Part shown: one piece after another, positions 54,201 through 62,919 of the stretch
How the letters are laid out: every line of letters starts with the position of its first letter
Numbering within the stretch: position 1 is the first letter of the stretch
Origin: Rhodobacteraceae bacterium IMCC1335
GTDB lineage: Bacteria; Pseudomonadota; Alphaproteobacteria; Rhodobacterales; Rhodobacteraceae
Length of the DNA: 64,000 nucleotides
Assembly (NCBI GenBank): GCA_039640495.1
Contig: CP046864.1
Location: 3,149,001-3,213,000, forward strand
Direction: 5' to 3'
Notes under the pieces: model-generated
Told to the model about the DNA's origin: nothing
The model's database searches: none
What the model saw: only the letters and a program-made list of their open reading frames with translations
Program-made: the position numbers and the translations under genes

Positions 54201-54672
54201 GATCGATCTCTAACGGGCCAGAAATGATTAAATCGGTAACGCGATCGCGCCAGGAGCCGCGGCGAACCTTCGGATCATCCGCGTCTTCGGGCAATGTATT
54301 GACCTGGTCCAAAACGGTTTCAACATCGCTCGAGGCGCGCGCCATATCCCAACCGGGTTCAAATTCCAAACTGATGCTGGCGCGCCCTTCGCGTGACAGG
54401 CTGCTGACCTCGGTCACGCCTTCGATCGACAAAAGCGCCGGCTCTAAAATTTGCACAATCCCATCGTCAACATCTTCGGCACCAGCGCCTTGCCATTTGA
54501 CATCCACAGCAATGTTGTCGACGACAACATCAGGAAAAAACTGCGATCGCATTCGCGGCATGCTCACCAAGCCAGCCACAATCAAAATCACCAATAAAAG
54601 ATTTGCAGCCGTTTTATGCCGCGTAAAATAGACCAGAATGCCACCAGCCGCTTTGGGAAGATCGCGCACCAT
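51280..54672 (-). CDS. RND efflux transporter (AcrB/MexF type)
   Basis: The 1130-residue proton-driven inner-membrane pump has the classic RND duplication. Features include FFPDVVVDNIAVDVKWQGAG near the N-terminus, a first membrane block around L-F-L-F-L-N-A-R-T-A-F-W, the conserved TMS4 aspartates in LGIVVDDAIVVGEH, and the second half with G-M-T-G-I-I-I-N-D-S-I-V-L and R-P-V-M-L-T-T-L-T-T. Its adaptor gene lies 3 bases upstream on the same strand. No outer-membrane channel gene is near. Substrates are unknown. Confidence 0.95.
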   Translation of the reverse strand: MVRDLPKAAGGILVYFTRHKTAANLLLVILIVAGLVSMPRMRSQFFPDVVVDNIAVDVKWQGAGAEDVDDGIVQILEPALLSIEGVTEVSSLSREGRASISLEFEPGWDMARASSDVETVLDQVNTLPEDADDPKVRRGSWRDRVTDLIISGPLEIDQLALFADELVLRLFAEGVTRTTIRGIAAPQTMIEVPSINLIAFDVTMAQIAAAVAGEVNADPAGDVAGANARVRTGVEKRTAADIGNVILRVNPDGSKLMIGDVAEVRVEGTDRELGYFVGNNQAISIRVDRSEKGDAIEIQETVQRISDSLALTLPEGAQIELIRARADYISGRLKILLENGLSGLGLVLILLFLFLNARTAFWVAAGIPTAMLAALAMMYAAGITINMISLFALIITLGIVVDDAIVVGEHADQQARKGLGAVAAAETAARRMALPVFAATTTTIIAFFGLVVVGGRFGDLIADIPFTVAVVLAASFVECFLILPNHMAHSLKHGDKQHWYDLPSRVVNRGFEWVREHLFRRLMALVLKARYAILAGAVVLLASQITLFLSGEVKWRFFNAPERSSVSGNFSMVSSASREDSLAMMREMQRATEELGREYEERHGLNPLAYVVSQIGANSGYPLASADTKTPDQLGGISIELIDPDLRSYSSFAFVGELQDKVRRHPLVEEVSFRGWRSGPGGDALDVQFYGADADTLKSAAEDLKTALLRFPAVSAVEDDLSYDKEELILELTPQGQALGFTIDGLGQVMRGRLNGIEAASYPMGPRSATIRVELPENELTADFIERMQLRASSGAYVPLADIVSVVRRSGFSTVRRENGIRLVSVTGDVSEDNPADAQEVMSRLEAEILPEIASLRQVEWRLSGLAEQEEQFLNDARTGLILCLTGIYLVLTWIFSSWTRPIVVMSIIPFGLVGTIYGHYVWDVPLSMFSVVGLLGMTGIIINDSIVLITSIDEYAKDRGLIPSVIDGAADRLRPVMLTTLTTVLGLSPLLYERSSQAQFLKPTVITLVYGLGFGMVLVLLVVPALIAVQHDIKRHFGSLWRGISGRALGLRRALQGLTALIVVWFGLTMGATFQGKKLPAFIPDTPQFLYNLPPVLGALLLFLLGTISLIAVAFFASYLRGNRRGSSV

Positions 54673-54675
54673 CCT

Positions 54676-56132
54676 TTAACCTCCCATCCTGCTTTCAATC
54701 CGCTCAACCACCTGCGCGGGTACTTTTTCTTGCTGCAATTGGGTTAGAATGCGCTTCTTGGCATCGGCCGGGATATAACCATTGCCCTCAATATAAGCCA
54801 TAAGCTTGGCCCGCCGGTCAGAGGTTAACTCAACCAAAGCTGGCTCTTCTATTTGCCTACCATCGGCGGCGCGCAGGGGCTTTACTTTGATACCTGCGCC
54901 CAGAACCGGGCTGCGCTGCGCAACAACCTCGCGCCCCGATAAAGCCCGCGAACGGACAAGAACATCATCGCCCTGACGGCGCAGCACCCGCACTTCAAGC
55001 GAGTCAAGACGGTCATCCTCTTCCAAAACAAGAACGCGCCCTGCCGCATCCACGGCAGAGGCAGGTAACCTGATCACATAGGGCAATTCTGGCTCTTCCA
55101 CTTCAATGGTCACAAAATCGCCGGGTTTTAAACCGCGCGGATCCGCGAGCGTGGCAAACACCACACGCCCGGTGAGCCCATCACCCACCGACCCGCTATC
55201 GCGGCTCAACACGGCTTTTGACGTAAGATCCCCCCAGAGCTGCTTAACGAAACCAGAACCGGCGCGGCCAACAAGCGCCCATCATCATCAATCAAACGCG
55301 CATATTGCGCGGTCGAGATGCGGAACGCCACTTCGAGCCGGCCGGGATCAATCAAACTACCCAATTTTTCATTCGGGCTGACCAACCCACCTTGCACAAG
55401 GCGAATCCCGCTCAATGTGCCGGGAAACTCGGCGAATAAACTGGTATCTTGCAAACGCCTTTGGGCATCTTCCAACATCAATTGTGCCCGGGCAAGCCGT
55501 GTGGTGGCTTGGTCGCGGCGCAATTCTGCTTGATCCAGCGCGCTGCGGCGACTTAATACAGATTGACTCGCTGATGAACTGGCAATTTCGGCCGATTCAA
55601 CGGCGGATGCAGTGCCCACGCCGCGCTGTTTCAGATCTGCTTGACGCTCAAAGGCGCGTCGACGTAGATCAGCCTGATCAACTGCCGCGGTCAGTTCATC
55701 TTGCACCAAGCCCAATGCCCTAAGCGCCTGATCTGCTTCAATCCGCGCATCCTGCAAATCGGCCTCAGCCCGCGCCAATTCAGAGCGGGCATTCGCTTCA
55801 TCCAACCGCAGCAACAGCTCGCCCGCCTGCACCTGACCGCCCTCTACGAAATTATCCGATACATAAGCAACTTGCCCCGCCGTACCCATCCGCAGATCCA
55901 AGGTACGACGGCTTTGAATTTCACCAAACGCGCTCAACATAGGCGTTTCTGTTTTCGCCTCGGCCGCGACCACGTTCACAGTAAAGATGCGCTCGCGCTG
56001 CTTGGCCTTGCGCGCCGGTTTTGCCATGCGCTCATCCAACGCCGTTGACACCATGTGCCCCGCATAGGCGATCAACCCAAGGCTAATGGATAACAACAAA
56101 AGGCCAATCAAACTTTTTCGAAAAAATCGCAT
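54676..56132 (-). pseudogene. RND efflux periplasmic adaptor, frameshifted
   Basis: The HlyD/MFP-type adaptor links the RND pump to an outer-membrane channel. The 5' part (56132 to about 55236) has an N-terminal membrane anchor, a lipoyl half-motif, a coiled coil (ARSELARAEADLQDARIEAD) and the barrel start. The 3' part (to 54676) begins in the barrel (L-T-G-R-V-V-F-A-T) and holds the membrane-proximal domain. The frames meet at a six-C run, 55230-55235 (plus strand). One extra base there would restore S-S-G-G-D-L-T-S-K-A-V-L-S-R-D-S-G and a ~485-residue protein. A sequence error is likely, but real loss is not excluded. Confidence 0.9.
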
Positions 56133-56343
56133 CGCGGCTCCACAGCTTTTAAGAGGTTACTCTATAAATAGCGTGACATTCCGCCGCGCCAAGGCCCAAA
56201 AACGTCACCACTCATAGTGGGTCTTGTTTTTCGTCTTATGCAAATCTGTTGTGGCGTTTGTTTTATAGCTAGTTTCCCGCCTCGCAGAGCATGTACTAGC
56301 TCAACAAAGCACGCATACCTAATTCGGCAGCATAAACCGCTGC

Positions 56344-56886
56344 CTATTTACGGCGCAAATGTTCATCAAGCCTTGGCATGATTTCAACGAAATTGCAGGG
56401 CCGATGTCGAAAATCGAGCTGCTTTGCCAAAATTTCATCCCACGCATCGCGGCAAGCGCCGGGGCTTCCCGGCAGAGCAAATAGATAGGTTCCCCCCGAC
56501 ACGCCTGCTGTCGCGCGGCTTTGCACCGCCGATGTACCAATCTTTTGCATGCTGATCATCGTGAACACGATGCCAAAAGCCTGAATTTCTTTTTCATACA
56601 CATCTTTATGCGCCTCAACCGTCACGTCGCGGCCGGTTAACCCAGTTCCACCGGTTGAAATCACCACATCCACATCCTGGCGCGCGATCCAGGCGCGTAG
56701 CTGCGCTACGATTTGATCGCGCTCATCGGGTAAGATCATGCGATCTGCCAAATGATGGCCGGCCTCACACAGCCGATCCACCAAGGTTTGGCCCGATTTA
56801 TCCGTTTCAAGGCTGCGGCTATCTGAAACTGTCAACACTGCGATGCGCACAGGAATAAACGGTGCGGTGTTATCAATTCGGCTCAT
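56344..56886 (-). CDS. moaB: Molybdenum cofactor biosynthesis protein MoaB
   Basis: MoaB/MogA proteins adenylylate molybdopterin before molybdenum insertion. The 180-residue protein shows I-A-V-L-T-V-S-D-S-R, the nucleotide-binding loop V-D-V-V-I-S-T-G-G-T-G-L-T-G-R-D-V-T, and F-A-L-P-G-S-P-G-A-C. It overlaps the uracil-DNA glycosylase gene by four bases. It complements the fdhD-mobAB-moeA operon at 40-44 kb. Confidence 0.95.
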   Translation of the reverse strand: MSRIDNTAPFIPVRIAVLTVSDSRSLETDKSGQTLVDRLCEAGHHLADRMILPDERDQIVAQLRAWIARQDVDVVISTGGTGLTGRDVTVEAHKDVYEKEIQAFGIVFTMISMQKIGTSAVQSRATAGVSGGTYLFALPGSPGACRDAWDEILAKQLDFRHRPCNFVEIMPRLDEHLRRK

Positions 56887-57671
56887 TCCAATTCCAACCT
56901 TTTTTTAAGCGCCAAAAGATCTTTCCACGCTAATTTTTTCGCCGATGGCATGCGCAGTAAATAATCAGGAGACAGCATGGGAAGCAGCGGAATGCCCTCG
57001 AACTCAAACCATTGCCCGCGCAGATCGGTGAGGTTGGATTTGCCCAAAAGCCCATCACAAGCAATTCCCCCCATCAAAACCAGAGTTTTCGGAGCCGCCA
57101 AAGCGATGTGCCGGCGCATAAACGGTGCCATCATCGCTATCTCGGAAGGGCTGGGGCGCCGGCTTTGCGGCGGCCGCCAAGGCAAAAATGGCGCAAGGTA
57201 AACGTGAGAGGGCTTTCCCGCCGATGGCCGCGATAGGCCTATCGCCCCAAGCATTTTATCTAATAGCTGCCCGGATGGCCCCAAAAAGGGCTTTCCTTGC
57301 AGATCGTCTTCGCGCCCGGGAACATCCCCTATAATCATCACATCACATCCGGTTTGTCCCTCACCAAACACCAGATTGCGCGCGCCTTTTCGCAAATCAC
57401 AAAGCTCAAACCCACCAAGCGCGGCGGCCAAATCCTCCAAAGTTTGCGAGTGCTCTGCCAGCCCATGCGCAACAGCAACCGCGTCAATGGCTGGCAGGTG
57501 CGGCGCAGCGGGCGGTTTTGCAACATTTGGCATGATTTTTGGCGCATTGACGGGCGCCGAATCCAATGCGAAACGATCAACGGGCCGCTCTTGAATGGCC
57601 TCAGTGGCGCCAAGGGCAACCTGCCACTCCAGCAGGGCGCGTGCATTATGCCAGTCTAACTGCGATTCCAT
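56883..57671 (-). CDS. Family 4-like uracil-DNA glycosylase, Fe-S cysteines mostly lost
   Basis: The ~262-residue protein fits the family 4/5 uracil-DNA glycosylase fold. It has V-F-G-E-G-Q-T-G-C-D-V-M-I-I-G-D-V-P-G-R-E-D-D, L-Q-G-K-P-F-L-G-P-S-G-Q-L-L-D-K-M-L, and S-P-D-Y-L-L-R near the end (the H-P-S/A-x-x-L-R motif with S-P-D in place of H-P-S). Family 4 enzymes hold a 4Fe-4S cluster by four cysteines. Here the first pair is F-E-L-C-D-L-R (one Cys), V-K-C-R-P-P is replaced by F-L-P-W-R-P-P, and the fourth is missing. ATG 57671 is chosen. Activity is uncertain. Confidence 0.82.
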   Translation of the reverse strand: MESQLDWHNARALLEWQVALGATEAIQERPVDRFALDSAPVNAPKIMPNVAKPPAAPHLPAIDAVAVAHGLAEHSQTLEDLAAALGGFELCDLRKGARNLVFGEGQTGCDVMIIGDVPGREDDLQGKPFLGPSGQLLDKMLGAIGLSRPSAGKPSHVYLAPFLPWRPPQSRRPSPSEIAMMAPFMRRHIALAAPKTLVLMGGIACDGLLGKSNLTDLRGQWFEFEGIPLLPMLSPDYLLRMPSAKKLAWKDLLALKKRLELE

Positions 57672-57820
57672 AAACCCTACGCTAGCCGGTTCCCCGTGCG
57701 AGGAAAAGCCAGTTCGGATCGCGCGGCCCATCCAGGCGGTCGAAATGAAAAATTTTTACACCAAGCCTTGTGCGATGGCGCTGCTCTGAGTATGAGGCCT
57801 GAAGTAAGCGAGGTTGTGCA

Positions 57821-58768
57821 ATGGCGTTTAAGCATAGGCATCTGCTGGGCATTGAGCCCCTTGCACCAGAGGCTATTCGCGAGATTCTGGATCTTTCAGA
57901 CAGTTATGTGGATCTCAACAGGCAGCCAAACAAACATTCAGACGTGTTGGCCGGCCGCACGCAAGTGAATATGTTTTTTGAAAACTCCACCCGCACGCAA
58001 GCCTCTTTTGAACTGGCCGGGAAAAGATTGGGCGCCGATGTGATGAACATGTCCATGCAGGCCAGCTCAATCAAAAAAGGGGAAACCCTGATTGATACAG
58101 CGATGACGTTGAACGCGATGCATCCCGACCTTTTGGTTGTGCGCCACCCCCATTCAGGGGCGGTTGATCTGCTGGCCCAAAAGGTGAATTGCAGCGTGTT
58201 AAACGCAGGTGATGGACGCCATGAACACCCGACCCAAGCGCTGCTAGATGCTTTAACAATCCAGCGGGCGAAGAGCCGCTTGCACCGGCTAAGCATTGCA
58301 ATTTGCGGCGATATTGCGCATTCGCGCGTCGCCCGCTCAAACATAATTCTATTGGGGAAAATGGAAAACCGCATTCGATTGATCGCGCCGCCAACGCTGA
58401 TGCCCTCGGGCATCGAGTCCTTTGGCTGCGAGGTCTTTGACGATATGCAAGAAGGTTTGAAAGACGTAGATGTAGTGATGATGCTGCGCTTGCAACGCGA
58501 ACGCATGGATGGCGGATTTATCCCCTCGGAACGCGAATATTATCACCGCTATGGTTTGGATGAGGCAAAGCTGCGCGCTGCCAAACCTGATGCGATTGTA
58601 ATGCATCCCGGACCGATGAATCGCGGCGTGGAAATTGACGGCGAAATTGCCGATGATATCAATCGCTCGGTGATCCAAGAACAGGTAGAAATGGGAGTGG
58701 CCGTGCGCATGGCCACAATGGATCTTTTGGCGCGCAATCAGCGCGTTATGAAAGAGCGCCATGACTGA
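57821..58768 (+). CDS. pyrB: Aspartate carbamoyltransferase catalytic subunit
   Basis: PyrB joins carbamoyl phosphate and aspartate in pyrimidine synthesis. The 315-residue protein has the carbamoyl phosphate loop [37 protein letters not shown], and [11 protein letters not shown]. All catalytic residues appear present. No pyrI gene is near. A dihydroorotase homologue follows, with which PyrB forms a complex in many bacteria. Confidence 0.97.
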   Translation: MAFKHRHLLGIEPLAPEAIREILDLSDSYVDLNRQPNKHSDVLAGRTQVNMFFENSTRTQASFELAGKRLGADVMNMSMQASSIKKGETLIDTAMTLNAMHPDLLVVRHPHSGAVDLLAQKVNCSVLNAGDGRHEHPTQALLDALTIQRAKSRLHRLSIAICGDIAHSRVARSNIILLGKMENRIRLIAPPTLMPSGIESFGCEVFDDMQEGLKDVDVVMMLRLQRERMDGGFIPSEREYYHRYGLDEAKLRAAKPDAIVMHPGPMNRGVEIDGEIADDINRSVIQEQVEMGVAVRMATMDLLARNQRVMKERHD

Positions 58769-58846
58769 TGTTTTTAAAAGCCGCGTCCTGACACCAAGGC
58801 GCGCATTGAACGGCAACGCGGCGCCAAATTCAAAGCGAGGGCTTGC

Positions 58847-60109
58847 ATGCGCCTTTTGTTAAAAAACGCCCATTTGGTTGATCCCGAGCGCGGTGAAACC
58901 CGCATCGGCCAAATTTTCATTGAAAATGGCATAATTAACAGCTTTGAAAACCAAGCAGCTGAGCGGGTTATTGATTGTAACGGCAAATATCTTGCCCCCG
59001 GCTTAGTGGATATTGGGGTAAAAATTTGCGAGCCGGGCGAACGCCATAAAGAAAGCTTCAAATCAGCCGGTCAGGCAGCTGCCGCGGGCGGCGTGACAAC
59101 CATCATCACCCGCCCTGATACATTGCCCGCAATCGACACCCCCGAAACGCTCGAGTTCACGCGCAGGCGCGCCAATTTGGACGCCCCCATCAATGTTTTG
59201 CCAATGGCCGCCCTGACCAAAGGCCGGCAAGGCCGGGAAATGACTGAAATAGGCTTTTTGTTGGATGCAGGCGCGGTGGCCTTTACAGATTGCGATCATG
59301 TGGTCAGCGATAACAAGGTGTTTTCACGCGCGCTCAGCTATGCCCGTTCGCTTGGCGCCCTGATCATCGCGCATCCGCAAGATCCAGGCTTGTCAAAAGG
59401 CGCGGCAGCAACCTCGGGCAAATTTGCTTCGCTGCGCGGGCTTCCAGCCGTATCCGCAATTGCAGAGCGCATGGGTCTTGATCGCGATATTGCCCTTCTG
59501 GAAATGACGGGGGCGAAATATCATGCCGATCAAATCACCACAGCGCGCGCTTTGCCGGCCTTGCAACGTGCCAAAACTAACGGCCTTGATATAACCGCAG
59601 GTACGTCGATCCATCACCTGACGCTTAACGAACTAGACGTGGCGGATTACAGAACCTTTTTCAAAGTGAAACCACCCTTGCGATCCGAAGAAGATCGACA
59701 GGCTATTATTGAAGCGCTGCAAAGCGGCCTGATCGATACGATCAGCTCAATGCATACCCCGCAAGATGAAGAAAGCAAACGTTTGCCGTTTGAAGAAGCC
59801 GCCTCGGGCGCGGTGGGGCTTGAAACCCTGCTGCCCGCGGCGTTGCGCATGTTTCATTCTGGCGAAATGGATCTGCCTGGCTTGTTTCGCGCGCTGGCGC
59901 TGAACCCCGCCAAAAGGCTAGGCCTGCCCTGCGGGCGTTTGGCGATCGGGGCGCCGGCTGATCTGGTTTTATTTGATGCCAATCAGCCCTTTGTTTTGGA
60001 CCGGGCAACATTAAAGTCAAAATCCAAAAACACCCCCTTTGACGGTGCACGTTTACAAGGCCGCGTACTCGCCAGCTTTGTGGCGGGAAAACAGGTGTTT
60101 GGACAATGA
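58847..60109 (+). CDS. Dihydroorotase homologue lacking metal ligands (PyrX-like)
   Basis: The 420-residue protein is clearly of dihydroorotase type I (L-L-L-K-N-A-H-L-V-D-P at the start, A-P-G-L-V-D and S-A-G-Q-A-A-A-A-G-G-V-T-T-I). The metal-binding H-x-H after PGLVD is replaced by I-G-V-K-I, and the catalytic S-D-H segment late in the protein reads S-S-M-H-T-P, so Asp is lost. Such proteins (PyrC' or PyrX) act as non-catalytic partners that keep PyrB assembled. The true dihydroorotase would be elsewhere. It lies between pyrB and plsY and overlaps plsY by four bases. Confidence 0.9.
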   Translation: MRLLLKNAHLVDPERGETRIGQIFIENGIINSFENQAAERVIDCNGKYLAPGLVDIGVKICEPGERHKESFKSAGQAAAAGGVTTIITRPDTLPAIDTPETLEFTRRRANLDAPINVLPMAALTKGRQGREMTEIGFLLDAGAVAFTDCDHVVSDNKVFSRALSYARSLGALIIAHPQDPGLSKGAAATSGKFASLRGLPAVSAIAERMGLDRDIALLEMTGAKYHADQITTARALPALQRAKTNGLDITAGTSIHHLTLNELDVADYRTFFKVKPPLRSEEDRQAIIEALQSGLIDTISSMHTPQDEESKRLPFEEAASGAVGLETLLPAALRMFHSGEMDLPGLFRALALNPAKRLGLPCGRLAIGAPADLVLFDANQPFVLDRATLKSKSKNTPFDGARLQGRVLASFVAGKQVFGQ

Positions 60110-60720
60110 TGATGCCAGACCTCTCTGCCAATTTAAACGAAATCATCTTCTGGATCGGGCTTTCGTATTTTATTGGCAGTATCCCCTTTGGCTTGCTGCT
60201 GGCAAAAGCCATGGGCCTGGGCAATCTGCGCAATATTGGCTCGGGCAATATAGGTGCTACCAATGTGCTGCGCACTGGCAATAAAAAAGCCGCGGCCTTA
60301 ACGCTGGCTTTAGATGCTGCAAAAGGGGCTTTCGCGGTCGCGTTGGCGCTGTCCTATTCCGGGGAAGCCAGCGCGCAGATTGCGGCAATAAGTGCCGTTT
60401 TGGGGCATTGCTATCCGGTTTTGATGCGATTTCAGGGCGGCAAAGGCGTAGCAACGCTTTTGGGCGTGTATTATGCGCTGTTCTGGCCATTAGGGCTTGC
60501 CGCTTGCGCCACATGGCTGGCCGCCGCAGCACTGTTTCGCTTTTCTTCTTTGGCGGCTTTAATGGCAACGGCCAGCGCGCCTATTTGGGCGCTTTTACTG
60601 GGCTATCCAACCATGCTGGTTCTGTGCTTGGCCTTGGCAATCTTGGTGTTTTGGCGCCACAGATCGAATATTCTGCGGCTCTCGAAAGGCCAAGAAACAA
60701 AAATTGGCGCCAAAAATTAA
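60106..60720 (+). CDS. plsY: Acyl-phosphate glycerol-3-phosphate acyltransferase PlsY
   Basis: PlsY makes lysophosphatidic acid from acyl phosphate and glycerol-3-phosphate. The 204-residue protein has about five membrane segments and the three family loops: Y-F-I-G-S-I-P-F-G with L-R-N-I-G-S-G-N-I-G-A-T-N-V-L-R, then G-H-C-Y-P-V-L-M-R-F-Q-G-G-K-G-V-A-T, and W-R-H-R-S-N-I-L-R. Translation is coupled to the dihydroorotase-like gene by an ATGA overlap. Confidence 0.96.
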   Translation: MMMPDLSANLNEIIFWIGLSYFIGSIPFGLLLAKAMGLGNLRNIGSGNIGATNVLRTGNKKAAALTLALDAAKGAFAVALALSYSGEASAQIAAISAVLGHCYPVLMRFQGGKGVATLLGVYYALFWPLGLAACATWLAAAALFRFSSLAALMATASAPIWALLLGYPTMLVLCLALAILVFWRHRSNILRLSKGQETKIGAKN

Positions 60721-61532
60721 ACCGGATGGTTCTTCAAAAAGCTTTGTATATGCGCTGCGGTTGCTTTCGCATGCGTGATCGGAGCCATATGGCCAGCCCC
60801 TTTTAGCATTTTCACAAGGCAACGGGGCAAGCGGGATTGCAAAGATAATATAACCGCTGGCATGGGAGCAGAAGAGGCACTGCCCTGCAAAAGTAAAACC
60901 GGTGCCTCAATCTTTTCGAGCAGCCCAGCCGTGCAAAACCCATAAGCATCTTCTACCACATGCGATGCCGCGGCTGGAATCAAATGGATTTTATCCACCA
61001 TCCCGCGTTGCACTTTATCCGGCAATCTATCCCAAGATTGGCCGCTTCCCCAAATCTGGTGAAACGCGCGCGCAGCGCCTAGAAATTCATCACACGCTAT
61101 GGCACGATCAAACTCAGAATGATCCTGCAAAAAAGCCTTTTTAGAGGCCGGTTCATAAGCAAAGCCCAATGAAAAAATAACCGGCTCAATCAAAATGAGC
61201 GACCGCACCAAATCTGGATGCTCGACCGCAAGCCGCAGCGCAACACTGGCCCCGAAAGAATGCCCGATTAAATCCATCTTCTGATCCAGAAAACTTGCGG
61301 CAACGGCGGTGCTGACATCGTGAAACGAACCACGAAAATCCCATTTCAAGCTTTCTCCATGGCCGGGCAAATCAAACATAGTAAACTGATGCTCGCTTTG
61401 CGCCATTTCGTCCAATAGGCCGCGCCATGCCGAAGACATCGCCAATGAACAATGCAGCAAGAGCACAGCCCGCGACCCTGATCCAGTCATCTGCCAAGCC
61501 GTTGGATAGCCAGCCCTTATGTCACGTTTCAA
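60717..61532 (-). CDS. Alpha/beta hydrolase
   Basis: The protein of about 271 residues has the alpha/beta hydrolase fold: A-V-L-L-L-H-C-S-L-A (oxyanion region), F-D-L-P-G-H-G-E-S, the nucleophile elbow L-I-G-H-S-F-G-A-S, and a late G-A-G-H-M-A-P-I histidine. The frame is open to 61766, but TTG 61532 has AAGGGG 6 bases upstream and starts where homology begins, so I prefer it. The substrate is unknown. It converges with plsY (4-base overlap). Confidence 0.85.
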   Translation of the reverse strand: MKRDIRAGYPTAWQMTGSGSRAVLLLHCSLAMSSAWRGLLDEMAQSEHQFTMFDLPGHGESLKWDFRGSFHDVSTAVAASFLDQKMDLIGHSFGASVALRLAVEHPDLVRSLILIEPVIFSLGFAYEPASKKAFLQDHSEFDRAIACDEFLGAARAFHQIWGSGQSWDRLPDKVQRGMVDKIHLIPAAASHVVEDAYGFCTAGLLEKIEAPVLLLQGSASSAPMPAVILSLQSRLPRCLVKMLKGAGHMAPITHAKATAAHIQSFLKNHPV

Positions 61533-61784
61533 ATGATACCCCTTAATATCTTTCGCCAGCCCTTTATATCCCTGGCCGACAAGCAATATCTTGCAGACAC
61601 AGCGCAAAACCGTCAAACAGGTTTCACTTTTTTGCCAGATTGCCGCTGCCATCTCTTTAAGAATATTCTTTTGTGACATTTTTTGGGTTGGAATGAGATC
61701 CCGATCTAGGCCCGAGAGATCTACCATGTTAAGCGATAGCAACATCACGATTCTGTTACAAAGCAATCAAGGAATACTTTCTGG

Positions 61785-62795
61785 ATGCCAAATCTCAACG
61801 AACCCAAAATCATCGCAGGCAATGCCAACCTTACTTTGGCAAAAGCCATCTCTCGACGGATGTCGCTGCACCGTGGATTAAATGTTGGATTGGTCGATGC
61901 CCGGGTCGAACGCTTCAATGATCAAGAAATTTTTGTGGAAGTGTATGAAAACGTGCGCGGCGAAGATATGTTTATTCTTCAATCCACGTCGAACCCTGCA
62001 AATGACAACTTGATGGAACTGTTGATCATGTCCGACGCGCTGCGCCGCTCTTCGGCCAGCCGTATCACCGCCGTGATCCCTTATTTTGGCTATGCAAGGC
62101 AAGACCGCCGCGCCAAAGCCCGAACGCCGATCAGCGCCAAATTGGTGGCCAATATGTTGGTTGAGGCTGGCATTGAGCGCGTGCTCACCATGGATTTGCA
62201 CGCCGCGCAAATACAAGGTTTTTTCGATATCCCGGTTGATAACCTATACGCGTCACCAATTTTTGCGCTTGATATTTTGCATCAATTCAAAGAAACGACC
62301 GATGATATAATGGTTGTCTCGCCCGATGTGGGCGGGGTTGCGCGGGCGCGCGAGCTTGCAAAGCGGATCGAAGCGCCCTTGGCCATTGTTGATAAGCGTC
62401 GTGAAAAAGCCGGTGAAATCGCCGAGATGACGGTAATTGGTAACGTCTCGGGAAAAAAATGCATCATTGTGGATGACATTTGCGACACCGCCGGCACCTT
62501 ATGCAAAGCCGCCGAGCTGTTGATTGAAAACGATGCCTCCGAAGTGCACTCATATATAACCCATGGTGTTTTATCTGGCCCCGCCGTTGAACGGATCACA
62601 AAATCGGTGATGAAATCGCTGGTGATCACCGATTCGATTGAGGCCAGCCCCGCCGTTTTGGCAGCGCCAAATATTCGCATTGTCCCAACGGCACCGATGT
62701 TTGCGCAAGCAATCTTGAACATCTGGAATGGCACTTCTGTCTCGTCATTATTCGAAACAGATACACTAGGACCGATCTATGATGGCCTGTACTAA
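61785..62795 (+). CDS. prs: Ribose-phosphate pyrophosphokinase
   Basis: Prs makes PRPP for nucleotide, histidine and tryptophan synthesis. The 336-residue protein has [31 protein letters not shown], and the PRPP loop [14 protein letters not shown]. Length is near normal. It starts at ATG 61785; the ribosome-binding site (AAGGA, 13 bases off) is weak. Confidence 0.96.
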   Translation: MPNLNEPKIIAGNANLTLAKAISRRMSLHRGLNVGLVDARVERFNDQEIFVEVYENVRGEDMFILQSTSNPANDNLMELLIMSDALRRSSASRITAVIPYFGYARQDRRAKARTPISAKLVANMLVEAGIERVLTMDLHAAQIQGFFDIPVDNLYASPIFALDILHQFKETTDDIMVVSPDVGGVARARELAKRIEAPLAIVDKRREKAGEIAEMTVIGNVSGKKCIIVDDICDTAGTLCKAAELLIENDASEVHSYITHGVLSGPAVERITKSVMKSLVITDSIEASPAVLAAPNIRIVPTAPMFAQAILNIWNGTSVSSLFETDTLGPIYDGLY

Positions 62796-62796
62796 C

Positions 62797-62837
62797 GCGC
62801 TCAAAGCGCTCAAAGCGCTCAAAGCGCTCAAAGCGCT
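62797..62837. repeat. Short tandem repeat, 9-base unit, 4.5 copies
   Basis: The unit GCGCTCAAA repeats four times without change (62797-62832), then a partial GCGCT. It starts two bases after the prs stop codon. Each unit holds the palindrome AGCGCT. It could vary in copy number between strains by slippage, and might also form alternative hairpins in the prs 3' end. Confidence 0.9.
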
Positions 62838-62870
62838 TTTGCATCCCATTTTTGAAAAATAAAACAGATA

Positions 62871-62898
62871 AAAAAAAGGGCCCAGACGGGCCCTTTTT
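62871..62898. terminator. Bidirectional terminator between prs and amtB
   Basis: An A-run leads into GGGCCC (62878-62883), a four-base AGAC loop, GGGCCC (62888-62893) and T5 (62894-62898). A and T runs extend the stem to 11 bp, so it should work on both strands for the convergent prs and amtB genes. Confidence 0.88.
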
Positions 62899-62919
62899 AT
62901 TTTCCAGTTTGATAAGCGA

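Noticed and set aside
57904..58506. 200-codon minus-strand frame inside pyrB
   Set aside because: Shadow of the pyrB codons; all motifs belong to the plus-strand protein.
62797..62837. CRISPR-like array at the 9-base repeat
   Set aside because: Units are directly adjacent without spacers and far too short for CRISPR repeats; no cas genes.
62626..62844. Minus-strand frame encoding repeated F-E-R units over the tandem repeat
   Set aside because: The repeat is read only by chance in this frame and the rest overlaps prs; no ribosome-binding site.
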